Assembly (NCBI GenBank): GCA_013361525.1
Contig: JABFXY010000114.1
Location: 1 to 64,000 of the forward strand
Direction of reading: 5' to 3'
DNA length: 64,000 nt
Origin: Polyangiaceae bacterium
GTDB lineage: Bacteria; Myxococcota_A; Polyangia; Polyangiales; Polyangiaceae
Shown here piece by piece: positions 40,879 through 49,445 of the stretch. The position numbers were made by a program, and so were the translations under genes. The first letter of the stretch is position 1. Every line of letters begins with the position of its first letter. The notes under the pieces were generated by a model. The model saw only the letters and a list, made by a program, of their open reading frames with translations, did not search any database and was not told the origin of the DNA.

Positions 40879-41667
40879 ATGCCTCCCAAACCCTCCGTCA
40901 ACGATCCGGTTCTCGGCCCTCTCACCGACGATCTGCTCACGCCCGACGTTCGCGTTTACCAGCGCCTCGACGGACATCGGTTCTCCTCCGACGACGTCGC
41001 GACGGCATTCGTCGCGTGGTCCACCTGTCCCGAGCCGAGCCGTGTGCTCGACCTCGGTTGTGGGCTCGGGTCGGTGCTGTTGCTCCTCGCCTGGAAGATG
41101 CCCGAGGCGAGCCTCGTCGGGATCGAGGTCCAGGACGTGAGCTTTGCCCTCCTCGAGCGAAACGTCGCCCGCAACGGCCTGTCGTCGCGCGTGTCGATTC
41201 GTCACGGCGATCTGCGCGACCCCGAAGCGTCGAGCAACCTCGGAACGGGCTTCGATCTGGTCACCGGCACGCCTCCGTATTTCCCACCCGGTGCGGCGAT
41301 CGACGCGGACGATGCGCAGCGCGCACACGCGCGGATCGAATACCGCGGCGGCGTCGAGGCCTACGTTGCGGCGGCGGCGCCTCGGCTCGCGCCGCACGGC
41401 ACGTTCGTATTGTGCGGGGACGCGCGCGCGAGCTCGCGCGTCGACGTCGCAGCGAACCATCACGGGCTCTGCGTCCGGGCGCGCTGCGATGTCTTTCCGC
41501 GTGCGGGTGCGCAGGCGCTCTTTGCGATCTGGACCCTCGGCTTCGAGGCACGAGCGCTCGAGGTCTCGAGCATGACGCTGCGAGACGGCGCGGGCATGCC
41601 GACCGAAGACGCGGATCGGCTTCGCATGTTCTCGGGCTTCCCGTCGCTCGCCGCCAAGTCTGGTTAG
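40879..41667 (+). CDS. TrmN6/YfiC-like tRNA1(Val) adenine-N6-methyltransferase
   Basis: 262 residues of the class I SAM methyltransferase fold. The N-terminus LTDDLLTPDVRVYQRLDGHRFSSDDVATAFVAW is typical of YfiC. Motif I is VLDLGCGLGSVLLLLA. The acidic residue of motif II is in LVGIEVQDVSFALLERN, and GHRFSSDD fits the substrate loop. The catalytic motif is GTPPYF (variant of NPPY/NPPF), used for adenine-N6 methylation. YfiC methylates A37 of tRNA1(Val) in E. coli. The Asn-to-Thr change at the first motif position is unusual and weakens a firm substrate call. Confidence 0.82.
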   Translation: MPPKPSVNDPVLGPLTDDLLTPDVRVYQRLDGHRFSSDDVATAFVAWSTCPEPSRVLDLGCGLGSVLLLLAWKMPEASLVGIEVQDVSFALLERNVARNGLSSRVSIRHGDLRDPEASSNLGTGFDLVTGTPPYFPPGAAIDADDAQRAHARIEYRGGVEAYVAAAAPRLAPHGTFVLCGDARASSRVDVAANHHGLCVRARCDVFPRAGAQALFAIWTLGFEARALEVSSMTLRDGAGMPTEDADRLRMFSGFPSLAAKSG

Positions 41668-41677
41668 AGCAGCGGCC

Positions 41678-42580
41678 TCAGTTCGTCGGCTTCGGCGCTC
41701 CGAGCGTCACCGTCTGGCCGCCGCTCTTCGATGGCAGCGCGCGCTCGTCGAGCCACGCGAACACTTCGCCGAAGACGCGATCGCCTTCCGCGATGTTGCC
41801 GTGTGTGCATCCGGGCATCTCGAAATAGGCGGACGGGACGCCCGCTTTCTCGAGACGCGCCGCGCCTCCTTTCATGCGCGGCGGCACGTCGAGTGAGCAC
41901 GACATCGTGGCGACCGCGCGCACGTTTTTCAGCTTGTCGACCGAAGGATCTTTCGGCGAGCCCATCAGCACGATGCGCTGGTACCGCTCGGGCCAGCGCT
42001 CCGCGAGACGCTCGGCAATCGACGCGCCCTGCGAATATCCAATCAGCGTGATGCCTTCGGGCGGGATCGATTCGACGCCTGCCGCGACGAGCGCCGCTTC
42101 GATCCGCGCGTGTTGGGTTTCCGTGCCGGCAGCGAACGTATGAAAGCCCGGCGAGCCCGCGCACGGCTTGTCACCGTCGATCGCGACGACACCTCCTGCT
42201 GCGCGCGCCGTCTCGGTGAACGAGGCGAGATACGCGTACGCATTCGAGCAAACACCGGGCAAAAAGACGGTGAGGATGGGGCGCTTGGTTTTGCCACGCA
42301 CCATCGACGCGGGCAGATCGCCGGCGACCGCGATCTGCTCGACCTTCGCCGGGCCGGGCACCTCCTCGAGTGGAGTGGAAGCGCTCGGCGCCGGCGTCGC
42401 TTCGGCGACGTTCTGCGACGACGCCGTCCCCGAAGCCGGAGCTTCGACGTGTGATGGAACCGGTTCGGTGCCAATGGTCCGGTCCGCTTCGCGACGATCG
42501 CTATCCGGCCCACCCGCGCATCCGGTGAGGACCGCTACGAAGAAGACGAGCCTCGGGATCATGCGGCGACATCGTCCCAT
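41678..42580 (-). CDS. Alpha/beta-hydrolase-fold lipoprotein
   Basis: 300 residues from ATG 42580 (ATG 42562 gives 294). Signal MIPRLVFFVAVLTGC with lipobox, then a Pro/Ser/Ala tether. The catalytic domain has LTVFLPGVCSNAYAYLASF with an oxyanion-type turn, and the nucleophile elbow GYSQGASIAERLAERWP. A likely catalytic histidine is in EMPGCTHGNIAEGDRVFGEVFAWL, and the acid may be in VLMGSPKDPSVD. A secreted, membrane-tethered esterase or peptidase is expected; substrate unknown. Convergent with the methyltransferase gene with only ten bases between stops. Confidence 0.8.
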   Translation of the reverse strand: MGRCRRMIPRLVFFVAVLTGCAGGPDSDRREADRTIGTEPVPSHVEAPASGTASSQNVAEATPAPSASTPLEEVPGPAKVEQIAVAGDLPASMVRGKTKRPILTVFLPGVCSNAYAYLASFTETARAAGGVVAIDGDKPCAGSPGFHTFAAGTETQHARIEAALVAAGVESIPPEGITLIGYSQGASIAERLAERWPERYQRIVLMGSPKDPSVDKLKNVRAVATMSCSLDVPPRMKGGAARLEKAGVPSAYFEMPGCTHGNIAEGDRVFGEVFAWLDERALPSKSGGQTVTLGAPKPTN

Positions 42581-42627
42581 CGAAGAGAAGTGTGACGCCG
42601 AGCCGCCTCGAGGGCTCGCCCAGGTGT

Positions 42628-43908
42628 CTACGCGGCTGCGAGCTCGCGGGCGCGCCGCGCGAGACCGACGACGACCGAGTGAAAGCTCCGCATCCTGCGT
42701 ACGCCCGCGTTCGGTAGCCGTGACGTGATGGCCGACGTCACGAGCGGCATCTTCGAGGTTCCGCCGGTGAGGCAAACGATATCCACGTCACCCGGCGCGA
42801 GCCCGGCGACCTCGAGCGTCTTGTCGAGCGAGCCGACGATGGCCTGCACCTGTCGTTCGCTCGAGCGCTCCAGCTCGGCGCGCGTCGCCTTCGCGTTCAC
42901 GGCGAGGCTCGGCTCCGGGATATCGAGCACCGTCTCGTCCACATCGGAGAGCCGTCGCTTCGTCGCCTCGACCGCCTCGTAGAGCGAGAAGCCGAGGCCA
43001 TCCTCGACGAGCGCGACGAACCGTTCGAGGCGCGGCCGATCTTCGCGATCGACCAAGCCCGAGCGAATGTTCTCGAGGAGCGAAAGGACGCGACCGCGAT
43101 CGGCGACCGTCAGATCGGCGGGGGAGGCGAGCAGCTCGACGAGGAGCAGGGGCATGTCGAGCTCGTTTTTTCCGAAGGGCATTCGGTACCGCGCGCGCGA
43201 TCCGAAATGTGGTGCGACCGCGGTTCGGACGAGCGCCCCGTCGATGGCGTCACCCGCGACCGGGACACCGCCGACGGCCAAGACGTCACGTGCCTCGAAG
43301 CCCTCACGCTTCATCCTCACGATCGTGAAGTCGCTCGTGCCGCCGCCGAGATCGGCGACGAGCACGACGCGGGGCTCCGTGAGATCTTCGGCGAAGTCGT
43401 ACGCGGCGGCGACGGGCTCGGGGCAAAACGAGATGTCTTCGAAGCCTGCCAGTCGCGCGGCGGCGGCGAGCCGCTCCTCCGCGAGCTGGTCGTCGTCGGG
43501 GTCGTTCGAGAACCGCGCAGGACGGCCGAGCACGACGCGGCGAACATCCACTTCGAAGTGAGCGCAGGCGCGCTCACGCATCGCTCGAAGGAACGCGCCG
43601 ATGAGGTCCTCGAGCGTGGCCTGCCTCGAGCCGATGGTCGTCTTTGTGAACGTCCGCGAGGGCAGGTGCCGCTTGATGGAGCGAATCAGCCGGCCCCGAA
43701 ACCCGTCTTCGACGAGCGCGCGGATGGCGCGGCTGCCGAACTCCGCGCGTTGCTCGGGCGAGAAGTACAGCGCCGTTTGGAGGATCGTCGCGTCGCGCGC
43801 CCCGTCGTCGAGCGGGATCGGATCGAAGACGTGATCCGCGGATGCGGCCGCGAGGAGGGAATTGCTGGTACCGAAGTCGATCGCGAAAATCGTGGGTTTC
43901 GTCGGCAT
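42628..43908 (-). CDS. Hsp70-like actin-fold ATPase without substrate-binding domain (YegD-like)
   Basis: 426 residues. The Hsp70 nucleotide-binding domain motifs are all present: phosphate 1 IFAIDFGTSNSLLAA, connect 1 CPEPVAAAYDFAE, phosphate 2 LVADLGGGTSDFTIVR, and adenosine VDIVCLTGGTSKMPLV. The protein stops after the ATPase domain, so there is no peptide-binding domain or lid. This matches E. coli YegD in size. The ATG at 43908 has a strong GGAGGTGACC site; TTG 43920 is less likely. Function in bacteria is unknown. The neighbouring genes give no clear partner. Confidence 0.9.
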   Translation of the reverse strand: MPTKPTIFAIDFGTSNSLLAAASADHVFDPIPLDDGARDATILQTALYFSPEQRAEFGSRAIRALVEDGFRGRLIRSIKRHLPSRTFTKTTIGSRQATLEDLIGAFLRAMRERACAHFEVDVRRVVLGRPARFSNDPDDDQLAEERLAAAARLAGFEDISFCPEPVAAAYDFAEDLTEPRVVLVADLGGGTSDFTIVRMKREGFEARDVLAVGGVPVAGDAIDGALVRTAVAPHFGSRARYRMPFGKNELDMPLLLVELLASPADLTVADRGRVLSLLENIRSGLVDREDRPRLERFVALVEDGLGFSLYEAVEATKRRLSDVDETVLDIPEPSLAVNAKATRAELERSSERQVQAIVGSLDKTLEVAGLAPGDVDIVCLTGGTSKMPLVTSAITSRLPNAGVRRMRSFHSVVVGLARRARELAAA

Positions 43909-44114
43909 GGTCACCTCCAATTGCGCGCCTCCGACCCTCGGAGACGGGCTCGTTGGTGACGGACGATCCTCTTCATATTCGACAGCTTTACGAGCTGCTC
44001 TTTTTGCACTAGGGTCCCGCTGGATATCGGGATGTCCGCGAAATGACGTTCGCGACCCGAATCGAGCTTCTGCGGTGGAGCGGCGCGCGGTGGAACGCCG
44101 CGCTGGCCTCGACG

Positions 44115-45443
44115 CTAAGGCGCTTCGTTGGCGCGCTCCGTCGTCGGCGCGAGGATCGCGCGACCGAGCGCTTGGCCGAGTGACGCGAGCAGCGGGCGCG
44201 TGACTTCGTCGTAGCCGTAATCGTCATCGTTGAGCACGCCGTCCGGGTTCGAATAGACGGTGGCCGTCACGAAGAAGCCGCGACCCGACTCGGTGTCTTT
44301 GATGAACGCATTCTCCAGGTGGAAGCCGTATGCGCGCCCCGACTTCGCGATGTAGACGAGCCGATCGGCCGGCAACACTTCGAGCAGACCCGGTGACAGC
44401 GGACCATGCTCGGCCGCGCGCTTTTGCGCGCGAAGGTTCTGGGTCATCGCCGACACGATGTGTTTGCGCTGCGCCTCGCTGAGCCCGAGGTCGATCCCTT
44501 CCGGTCGCCCCGGGAACAACAGCGACACGTTCACGCGCTGAAGATCGTGTAGCGACACGTAGTTCTTCGTCGCGAAGCTCAGCGGCTCTTCGACGAGGCC
44601 CTTGCGGTCTTTGTACGCCGTCCCGACGAGGAGGTTCGTCGCGGGCGTCGGCGCAGGCTCGAAGTCGCTCTTTCGCTTCGGAATCGTGATCGGCTTCTTC
44701 CCCGGCGGCAGCAGCACCGTGCGCAGCGTCGTGCGTGACTGATCTGCGGGGGCGCTCATTCGATGATGAAATCGCACCGAGGCAAGGCCGAGCTTGGCCA
44801 TGTCCTCGTTGAGCTCGCGGTGCCCGACGATGTCGTAAAGGCGGTTGTACGAGTCGTTGTCGGAGTAGGAGAGCATCTTCGAGATCTCCTCTCCGACGCG
44901 CAGCTTCTCGTGCTTCTTCTTGCCGTCGGCCCGGCGCTCTTTGTCGTCCTCGTCCTCTTCAGGGGGCTCGCAGCCGGGGCGGTCTTCACGGCACCGCTCG
45001 ATCTTGGTCGCGAGATTGACGTCCGAGCCGATCTTCTGCGACAGCGTCCGCAGCGCGGAGATCGCGAGAAGCGTCTTGATCGCGCTCGCGGGGTAGAAGT
45101 ACTCGGCGTCGGCGCGGAGCTCGTGCGACTCGAAGGTGCCTTCCGGGGTGACGATCGTCACGAGGATCTGCAAGCGCAGATTCGGCGCGTCGGCGAGCCA
45201 GTCGGCCCAACGCGGGTCCGCGGCTCGAAGCGTCGTGTCGAGCCACGTGTCGGCGGCAGGTGCCGGCGGCGCCGCCGACGCGGACGGTTCGGCAGCGATC
45301 GCCGTCGCCGTCGCAGCGGGCGGCGTCACCGGGACCGGAACCGTCGCGGCGCTCGCGGCGTCGAGCACCGACCGATCCTCGGGACCGCAGGACATGGTCA
45401 GCGCGCAGAGCAGGCCACACAACATCCCCCCGACCCGACTCAT
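44115..45443 (-). CDS. Beta-lactamase-fold serine hydrolase lipoprotein
   Basis: 442 residues. Signal VGGMLCGLLCALTMSC with lipobox, then an Ala/Pro tether. It has the class A beta-lactamase/DD-peptidase triad of motifs: SxxK in YPASAIKTLLAIS, SDN in MLSYSDNDSYNRLYD, and K(S/T)G in YIAKSGRAYGFH. Between the first two is an unusual charged insert (EPPEEDEDDKERRADGKKKHEK). It may cleave peptidoglycan peptides or esters rather than antibiotics; resistance should not be inferred. The ATG overlaps the stop of the RdgC-like C-terminal gene (ATGA), so it is translated with the split RdgC genes. Confidence 0.83.
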   Translation of the reverse strand: MSRVGGMLCGLLCALTMSCGPEDRSVLDAASAATVPVPVTPPAATATAIAAEPSASAAPPAPAADTWLDTTLRAADPRWADWLADAPNLRLQILVTIVTPEGTFESHELRADAEYFYPASAIKTLLAISALRTLSQKIGSDVNLATKIERCREDRPGCEPPEEDEDDKERRADGKKKHEKLRVGEEISKMLSYSDNDSYNRLYDIVGHRELNEDMAKLGLASVRFHHRMSAPADQSRTTLRTVLLPPGKKPITIPKRKSDFEPAPTPATNLLVGTAYKDRKGLVEEPLSFATKNYVSLHDLQRVNVSLLFPGRPEGIDLGLSEAQRKHIVSAMTQNLRAQKRAAEHGPLSPGLLEVLPADRLVYIAKSGRAYGFHLENAFIKDTESGRGFFVTATVYSNPDGVLNDDDYGYDEVTRPLLASLGQALGRAILAPTTERANEAP

Positions 45444-46051
45444 TGCGCGACCTGCCCCTCGAGCGACGCGCCCTTCTTCGCGCTGGTTTTCGTCCGTTTG
45501 AGCTTCGCTTTCGCGGCCGCGTATTTCCCCTCTTCGACCGGCTGACCGCGGGCCCATCTTCGCATCTGCGGGACGATCACGTTCTCCCACGCGACGTCGA
45601 GGCGAAGCGTGATGAAGTCCGCGTAGAGCGCGTCGAGGATCGTCTCGAGCGACTCGGTCAGGCGCATGCGCTCGTACAGCGCTTCGTATTTGTCGTCCTG
45701 GGACTTGAGCTGCGCGGGGATCTTCAGCGACGCGATCGCCAGCGTGTCCGCATTCATCTTCCAGCCGTACTCGAGCTCGCCCCACACGAGGCGCAGCTTG
45801 GTCTGCTTCGGCAGCTTGCCCTGGCGCAGCGCTTGTTTTGCTTCGGGCGCGAGACCGGGCGTGGAGCTCTTCACGCGGGTCTCCTCTGCCTCGCTCGCGA
45901 GCGTCAGCTCCGACTCGAGCCACAGGGCGCAAGCATCGGCGTTCGTGGGGCGCAGGTTCGTTTCGTAGAGCTCGCTCTCGAACCAGAGCCACAGCAGGAA
46001 CTCTCGTCCGACGAAACGATTCAGCTCGACGAGCTCGGCGAGGTCTTTCAC
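45440..46051 (-). CDS. RdgC-like protein, C-terminal half (separate gene)
   Basis: 203 residues, no signal. FVGREFLLWLWFESELYETN, then SSTPGLAPEAKQALRQGKLPKQTKLRLVWGELEYGWKMNADTLAIASLKIP. The last part is like the C-terminal half of RdgC, where E. coli has a VVTKLALDW...IQFVMCDDGSLKRLKF segment. RdgC forms a ring around DNA and restrains RecA in E. coli. Here the C-half is its own gene: GTG 46051 overlaps the stop of the N-half gene (GTGA). The tail (KLKRTKTSAKKGA) is basic and may bind DNA. Similarity is judged by eye; a profile search would settle it. Confidence 0.65.
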   Translation of the reverse strand: MKDLAELVELNRFVGREFLLWLWFESELYETNLRPTNADACALWLESELTLASEAEETRVKSSTPGLAPEAKQALRQGKLPKQTKLRLVWGELEYGWKMNADTLAIASLKIPAQLKSQDDKYEALYERMRLTESLETILDALYADFITLRLDVAWENVIVPQMRRWARGQPVEEGKYAAAKAKLKRTKTSAKKGASLEGQVAQ

Positions 46052-46677
46052 GACGCGACCTCCATGGTGGCGAGGGACGTCGCTTCGAGCGCCGCGAATG
46101 CGCGCTGCTCTTCGGCGACGAGGCCACGTCGATCGGCCGCGGTGCCGGGGCTCTCGACGAGCAATCGCAGCTTGAAGGTCCGCTCGAACAGCTCCTGCAC
46201 GAGCTCGTGGGTCTTGTTCGAATGACTGAAGAAGAAGGCCACCCCGTCGTTCACGTTCCACACGAGATCGTAGCTCTTCGTGACGGGGACGAGCTGCCGC
46301 CGGAGCTTTTTCAGCACCATGACCTTGAGATCCGCCTTGGCCTTGCGGCCGAGCCGCTCGAGGCTCTTCTTCTCGAGCAGCTTCTCTTCGGCCTCCCGAA
46401 GGTGGGCCTTGAGCAGAGGGCCGGGGACGACCCATCGGTCCACCCGCATGGCGAGCGTCAGGTATTCGTTGAAGAAGACCTTCTCGTGGTCGAGCTCGGT
46501 ATCGAACGGGTCTTCGACGCTCGTCCAACCGTGGCGCTCGGCCACGTCGTCATCCGGCAACAGTGGCTGAATGACCGAGGCGCGAATGCGCTTCATCGAG
46601 CTGCCCGCGAGATCGTCGGGTACGTCGCCGACGACGAAAAAACGCGAGAAGGTGAGGCTTCCTCGTAGTGCTCCCAA
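46048..46677 (-). CDS. RdgC-like protein, N-terminal half (separate gene)
   Basis: 209 residues from TTG 46677. It follows the order of the RdgC N-half: GSLTFSRFFVVGDVPDDL, then HGWTSVEDPFDTELDHEK, LTLAMRVDRWVVPGPLLKAHLREAE, KAKADLKVMVLKKLRRQLVPVTKSYDLVWNVNDG, and ELVQELFERTFKLRLL. The match to E. coli RdgC covers the GW, 'P.S/P.VIK', K-D-K-EV and 'WID...G' positions. Normal RdgC is a single chain of about 300 residues, so the two overlapping genes (412 residues together) suggest a natural split or an old frameshift. No clear ribosome-binding site precedes the TTG; the start is set by the family N-terminus. Confidence 0.65.
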   Translation of the reverse strand: MGALRGSLTFSRFFVVGDVPDDLAGSSMKRIRASVIQPLLPDDDVAERHGWTSVEDPFDTELDHEKVFFNEYLTLAMRVDRWVVPGPLLKAHLREAEEKLLEKKSLERLGRKAKADLKVMVLKKLRRQLVPVTKSYDLVWNVNDGVAFFFSHSNKTHELVQELFERTFKLRLLVESPGTAADRRGLVAEEQRAFAALEATSLATMEVAS

Positions 46678-46782
46678 GATGGGCGGGGACTACGAGCGCA
46701 TGGCCGCGAAGGCAAGCACTGCCAACACCGCACAACTGAGCGCATCGTTGACCGCGGCTTTCGCGAGACACAAGTTGGAGCG

Positions 46783-47295
46783 GTGGCTGGCTGGCTCCCC
46801 ATCGGGCGGATCGGCGACGTGCCGATTCGCATCCACTTCAGCGCGTTCTTGGGCGCGCTGTTCTTCAGCGGGTTCCGGTTCGCGCCGGGCGCGTGGCTGG
46901 GTTTCCTCGTCGTCATCCTCGTCCACGAGCTCGGGCACGCGCTCATCGTGAAGAAGACGCGCAAGGAGCTGCTCGGCGTCGACATTCACGCCATCGGCGG
47001 CGAGTGTCGTTGGGCGGGACGTGCGACGCCGCTCGAGCGAGCGCTGATCGCATGGGGCGGCGTCTGGGCTCAGCTCGCGCTTTTGGTGATCGCGCTGCCG
47101 CTCTACTACCTCGTCGCGGCGCGCCTCGGCTCGTTCGGGATCCAGTTCTTCTACGCGCTGAGTTTCCAGAGCCTGATCCTCGCGGCCATCAACCTCTTGC
47201 CGATCCCACCGCTCGACGGCGCGGAAGCGTGGAAGCTGCCGGGGTTGCTCTTCGAGCGCTACAAGAAGCGACGCTCCCCGGGGTTCAGGGCTTGA
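46783..47295 (+). CDS. Site-2 protease (M50)-family membrane metalloprotease
   Basis: 170 residues, mostly membrane helices. The zinc motif HELGH is in VVILVHELGHALIVKK, and the second metal motif is INLLPIPPLDGAEAW (NxxPxxxxDG). GRIGDVPIRIHFSAFLGALFF is a typical opening. Intramembrane cleavage of an anti-sigma factor or similar substrate is the usual role; short members of this group lack PDZ domains and their substrates are unknown. GTG 46783 follows GGAG closely. Divergent from the RdgC-like genes; its 3' end overlaps the convergent small lipoprotein gene by 11 bases. Confidence 0.87.
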   Translation: MAGWLPIGRIGDVPIRIHFSAFLGALFFSGFRFAPGAWLGFLVVILVHELGHALIVKKTRKELLGVDIHAIGGECRWAGRATPLERALIAWGGVWAQLALLVIALPLYYLVAARLGSFGIQFFYALSFQSLILAAINLLPIPPLDGAEAWKLPGLLFERYKKRRSPGFRA

Positions 47296-47530
47296 TGCAG
47301 CGGAGCTGCGCCGGAGCGGTCTCGAGGATCTCGCAGCGGTTCGGCGCGCGGCAGTTCGCTGCGTCGCACGCCATCTCGCGCGAGTTGTAGCACTGGCCGT
47401 TCACGACGACTTGATCCGGTGTGCACGTCGGCGCGCTTCGAGACCCTTCGGTGGTCGCGCCGCACGCTGCGGTGAGCACGGTGCAGGGCACGATCAGGAT
47501 CGCGTACGCGACGATTCGGCGGGCTAACAA
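47285..47530 (-). CDS. Small cysteine-rich lipoprotein
   Basis: 81 residues from TTG 47530. Signal LLARRIVAYAILIVPCTVLTAAC with lipobox, then a short mature domain with seven further cysteines (SAPTCTPDQVVVNGQCYNSREMACDAANCRAPNRCEIL), likely disulfide-bonded. The TTG overlaps the end of the preceding gene by seven bases, and no other start is in frame before the signal. Function unknown. Confidence 0.62.
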   Translation of the reverse strand: MLARRIVAYAILIVPCTVLTAACGATTEGSRSAPTCTPDQVVVNGQCYNSREMACDAANCRAPNRCEILETAPAQLRCIKP

Positions 47531-47886
47531 GCAAGCCTCAGATCGGCGTCGCCGGCTTGCTCGACGGTGCAAGCAAACACGGCGTTGGTCCCGGGAACGA
47601 GGCGCGCCGCGGCATCCGGCGTGACGCTCGCCGTCGCGTGGTTCGGGCCGTCCTCGAGCTTCACCGTCGAGCCCTCGACGGACGTGACACGGGCGATGAC
47701 GCGGATGTGGTCGCCTTTTTCGCTGGCCGCGACGATGTGCAGGCCGGGCGCGAGCGGCTCCTGTTTCGAGGGCTCGTTGAGGCCTTTCATCAAGCCCACG
47801 CCGCCGAAGACGATCGCCGCGAGCACGTAGCCCACGTAATCGCTCTTCGGTCCCTTCGCTCCGAACCCGGGATCGCGCTTCGCCAT
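47524..47886 (-). CDS. Small membrane-anchored protein with OB-like C-terminal domain
   Basis: 120 residues. Charged N-terminus (MAKRDPGFGAKGPKSD), one membrane helix (YVGYVLAAIVFGGVGLMKGL), then about 80 residues that look like a small beta-barrel (GDHIRVIARVTSVEGSTVKLEDGPNHATASVTPDAAARLVPG...FACTVE). The helix suggests the barrel lies in the periplasm. Neither family nor role is known. It overlaps the small lipoprotein gene at its 3' end. A 12-bp stem-loop lies just upstream. Confidence 0.7.
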   Translation of the reverse strand: MAKRDPGFGAKGPKSDYVGYVLAAIVFGGVGLMKGLNEPSKQEPLAPGLHIVAASEKGDHIRVIARVTSVEGSTVKLEDGPNHATASVTPDAAARLVPGTNAVFACTVEQAGDADLRLAC

Positions 47887-47903
47887 CGACCGAGAAATAG
47901 CAC

Positions 47904-47939
47904 GGCGGCCGAGCCGTCTGTCGACTTGGCTCGGCCGCC
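47904..47939 (-). terminator. Perfect 12-bp stem-loop downstream of the NtrC-type gene
   Basis: GGCGGCCGAGCC and GGCTCGGCCGCC pair exactly around a 12-base loop. It lies between the stop of the NtrC-type gene (47964) and the start of the next minus-strand gene (47886). There is no T-run, so it may be an attenuator or RNA stabiliser rather than a full terminator. Confidence 0.5.
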
Positions 47940-47963
47940 ACCCTCAACCCGAACGTCCGCTCG

Positions 47964-49445
47964 TCATGCCGGAGCGGCAGGCGCCGGAGCGGCCGCTGCT
48001 GGTTGTTGCGGCTGCGGCTGTGACGATTGCGGAGGCGGCGTTTGCTGATCGGCCGGCGGTTGTGCCCGCTCGGCGCTGTTCTGTGCGTGCGTCGGGATGT
48101 GCATGCCCCGGCGCTCGAGCTTGCGATAGAGCGTGCGGCGATCGAGGCCGAGCACCTGGGCGGCGCGCGACTTGTTGCCGTTGAGCATCTTCAGTACGCG
48201 CTCGATGTAGCGGTTCTCGAGCTCGTCGATCGTGAGAAGCTCGCTCGAGTCTTCCGCGGAGACGACGACCTTGCCGGAGCGATCGTTGCGCAGCTTCTCC
48301 GGGAGGTCCTCGACGGTGATTTGGTCGAAGCGGGCGAGGGCAACCGCACGTTCCATGCAGTTCTCCAGCTCGCGGACGTTGCCCGGCCAGTCGTACGCCA
48401 TGAGGCGCTCGGCGGCCTGGGGCGACAGCGACAAGGAGCGATCCGCCGCGAGGCGAGCGAGCAGGTGATGGGCGATGCCGAGGACGTCGGAGCCGCGGTC
48501 GCGCAGCGCCGGCAAGTCCACGCGGACCACGTTGATGCGGTAGTAGAGGTCTTCGCGGAAGCGCTTCTCCCGCACCTCGGCCTCGAGGTCGCGGTTCGTC
48601 GCCGTGAGGATGCGCGCGTTGTACGGCACCTCCATGTTCGAGCCGAGCGGGCGCACCCGCTTTTCCTGGAGGGCGCGCAGGAGCTTGGCTTGGACATCGA
48701 TCGGCATCTCGCCGATCTCGTCGAGCAAGAGTGTCCCGCCGTTCGCCTGCACGAACAGGCCTTCTCGTGCGTTCTTCGCGTCGGTGAACGCGCCGCGCGC
48801 GTGACCGAACAGCTCGCTCTCGATGAGGGTCGCGGGCACTGCGGCGCAGTTGAGCGCGACGAACGGCCCCTTGTTGCGGAGGCTTCGCTCGTGGATGGCG
48901 CGGGCGACGAGCTCTTTGCCGGTGCCCGTCTCACCGAAGATGAGGACGCTCGCCTCGGTCGGTGCCACGCGAGCGATGAGCTCTTGCACCTTCTTCATGG
49001 CGGGGCTCGACCCGAGGACCTCACCCGCGGGGCGAACGTTCCCCGCCTCGGCGCGCAGCCTCCGGACCTCTTTCTGGAGGAACCCGGCTTGCCCGGCGCG
49101 TGCGACGCAGGGCGCGAGGAGCTTGTCGTCGATGGGTTTGGCGATGAAGTCGTAGGCTCCCGCGCGCAGCGCGCCGACTGCAGCTTCCATGCTGCTGTCG
49201 CCGGTCACCACGATGACCGGCATGCCCGGGGAGAGCTCGTTGACGCGGCGGCACAGTTCGAGCCCGTCCATCGCGGCCATTTTGATGTCGGTGAGGACGA
49301 GATCCACGTCCGCCTCTTGGAGCGTGCGGATCGCCTCCTCGGCGCTGGTTGCTGTCGTTGCGGTATGACCAAGACGGCGGAGCGCCATCTCGAGCAGCTC
49401 GCAGGCGGGATCGTCGTCGTCGACAACCAAAACCTTGTAACCCAT
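47964..49445 (-). CDS. NtrC-family response regulator (receiver / AAA+ / Fis HTH)
   Basis: 493 residues. Receiver domain 1-120 has DDDD acid pocket (VLVVDDDDPACELL), phospho-Asp in LVLTDIKM, Thr in VIVVTGD and Lys in FIAKPID. AAA+ domain (about 140-380) has Walker A GETGTGKE, Walker B GGTLLLDEIGEM, arginine-finger region and a sigma-54 loop reading GAFTDA instead of GAFTGA. Fis-type HTH NKSRAAQVLGLDRRTLYRKLERRG is followed by a 40-residue Gln/Pro/Ala tail of unknown role. The ATG has a strong GGAGGTCTC site. No histidine kinase lies beside it. It should activate sigma-54 promoters when phosphorylated. Confidence 0.93.
   Translation of the reverse strand: MGYKVLVVDDDDPACELLEMALRRLGHTATTATSAEEAIRTLQEADVDLVLTDIKMAAMDGLELCRRVNELSPGMPVIVVTGDSSMEAAVGALRAGAYDFIAKPIDDKLLAPCVARAGQAGFLQKEVRRLRAEAGNVRPAGEVLGSSPAMKKVQELIARVAPTEASVLIFGETGTGKELVARAIHERSLRNKGPFVALNCAAVPATLIESELFGHARGAFTDAKNAREGLFVQANGGTLLLDEIGEMPIDVQAKLLRALQEKRVRPLGSNMEVPYNARILTATNRDLEAEVREKRFREDLYYRINVVRVDLPALRDRGSDVLGIAHHLLARLAADRSLSLSPQAAERLMAYDWPGNVRELENCMERAVALARFDQITVEDLPEKLRNDRSGKVVVSAEDSSELLTIDELENRYIERVLKMLNGNKSRAAQVLGLDRRTLYRKLERRGMHIPTHAQNSAERAQPPADQQTPPPQSSQPQPQQPAAAAPAPAAPA

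Noticed and set aside
44115..45443. Antibiotic-resistance beta-lactamase
   Set aside because: SxxK, SDN and KSG are shared with DD-peptidases and other hydrolases; size, insert and context do not support a resistance call.
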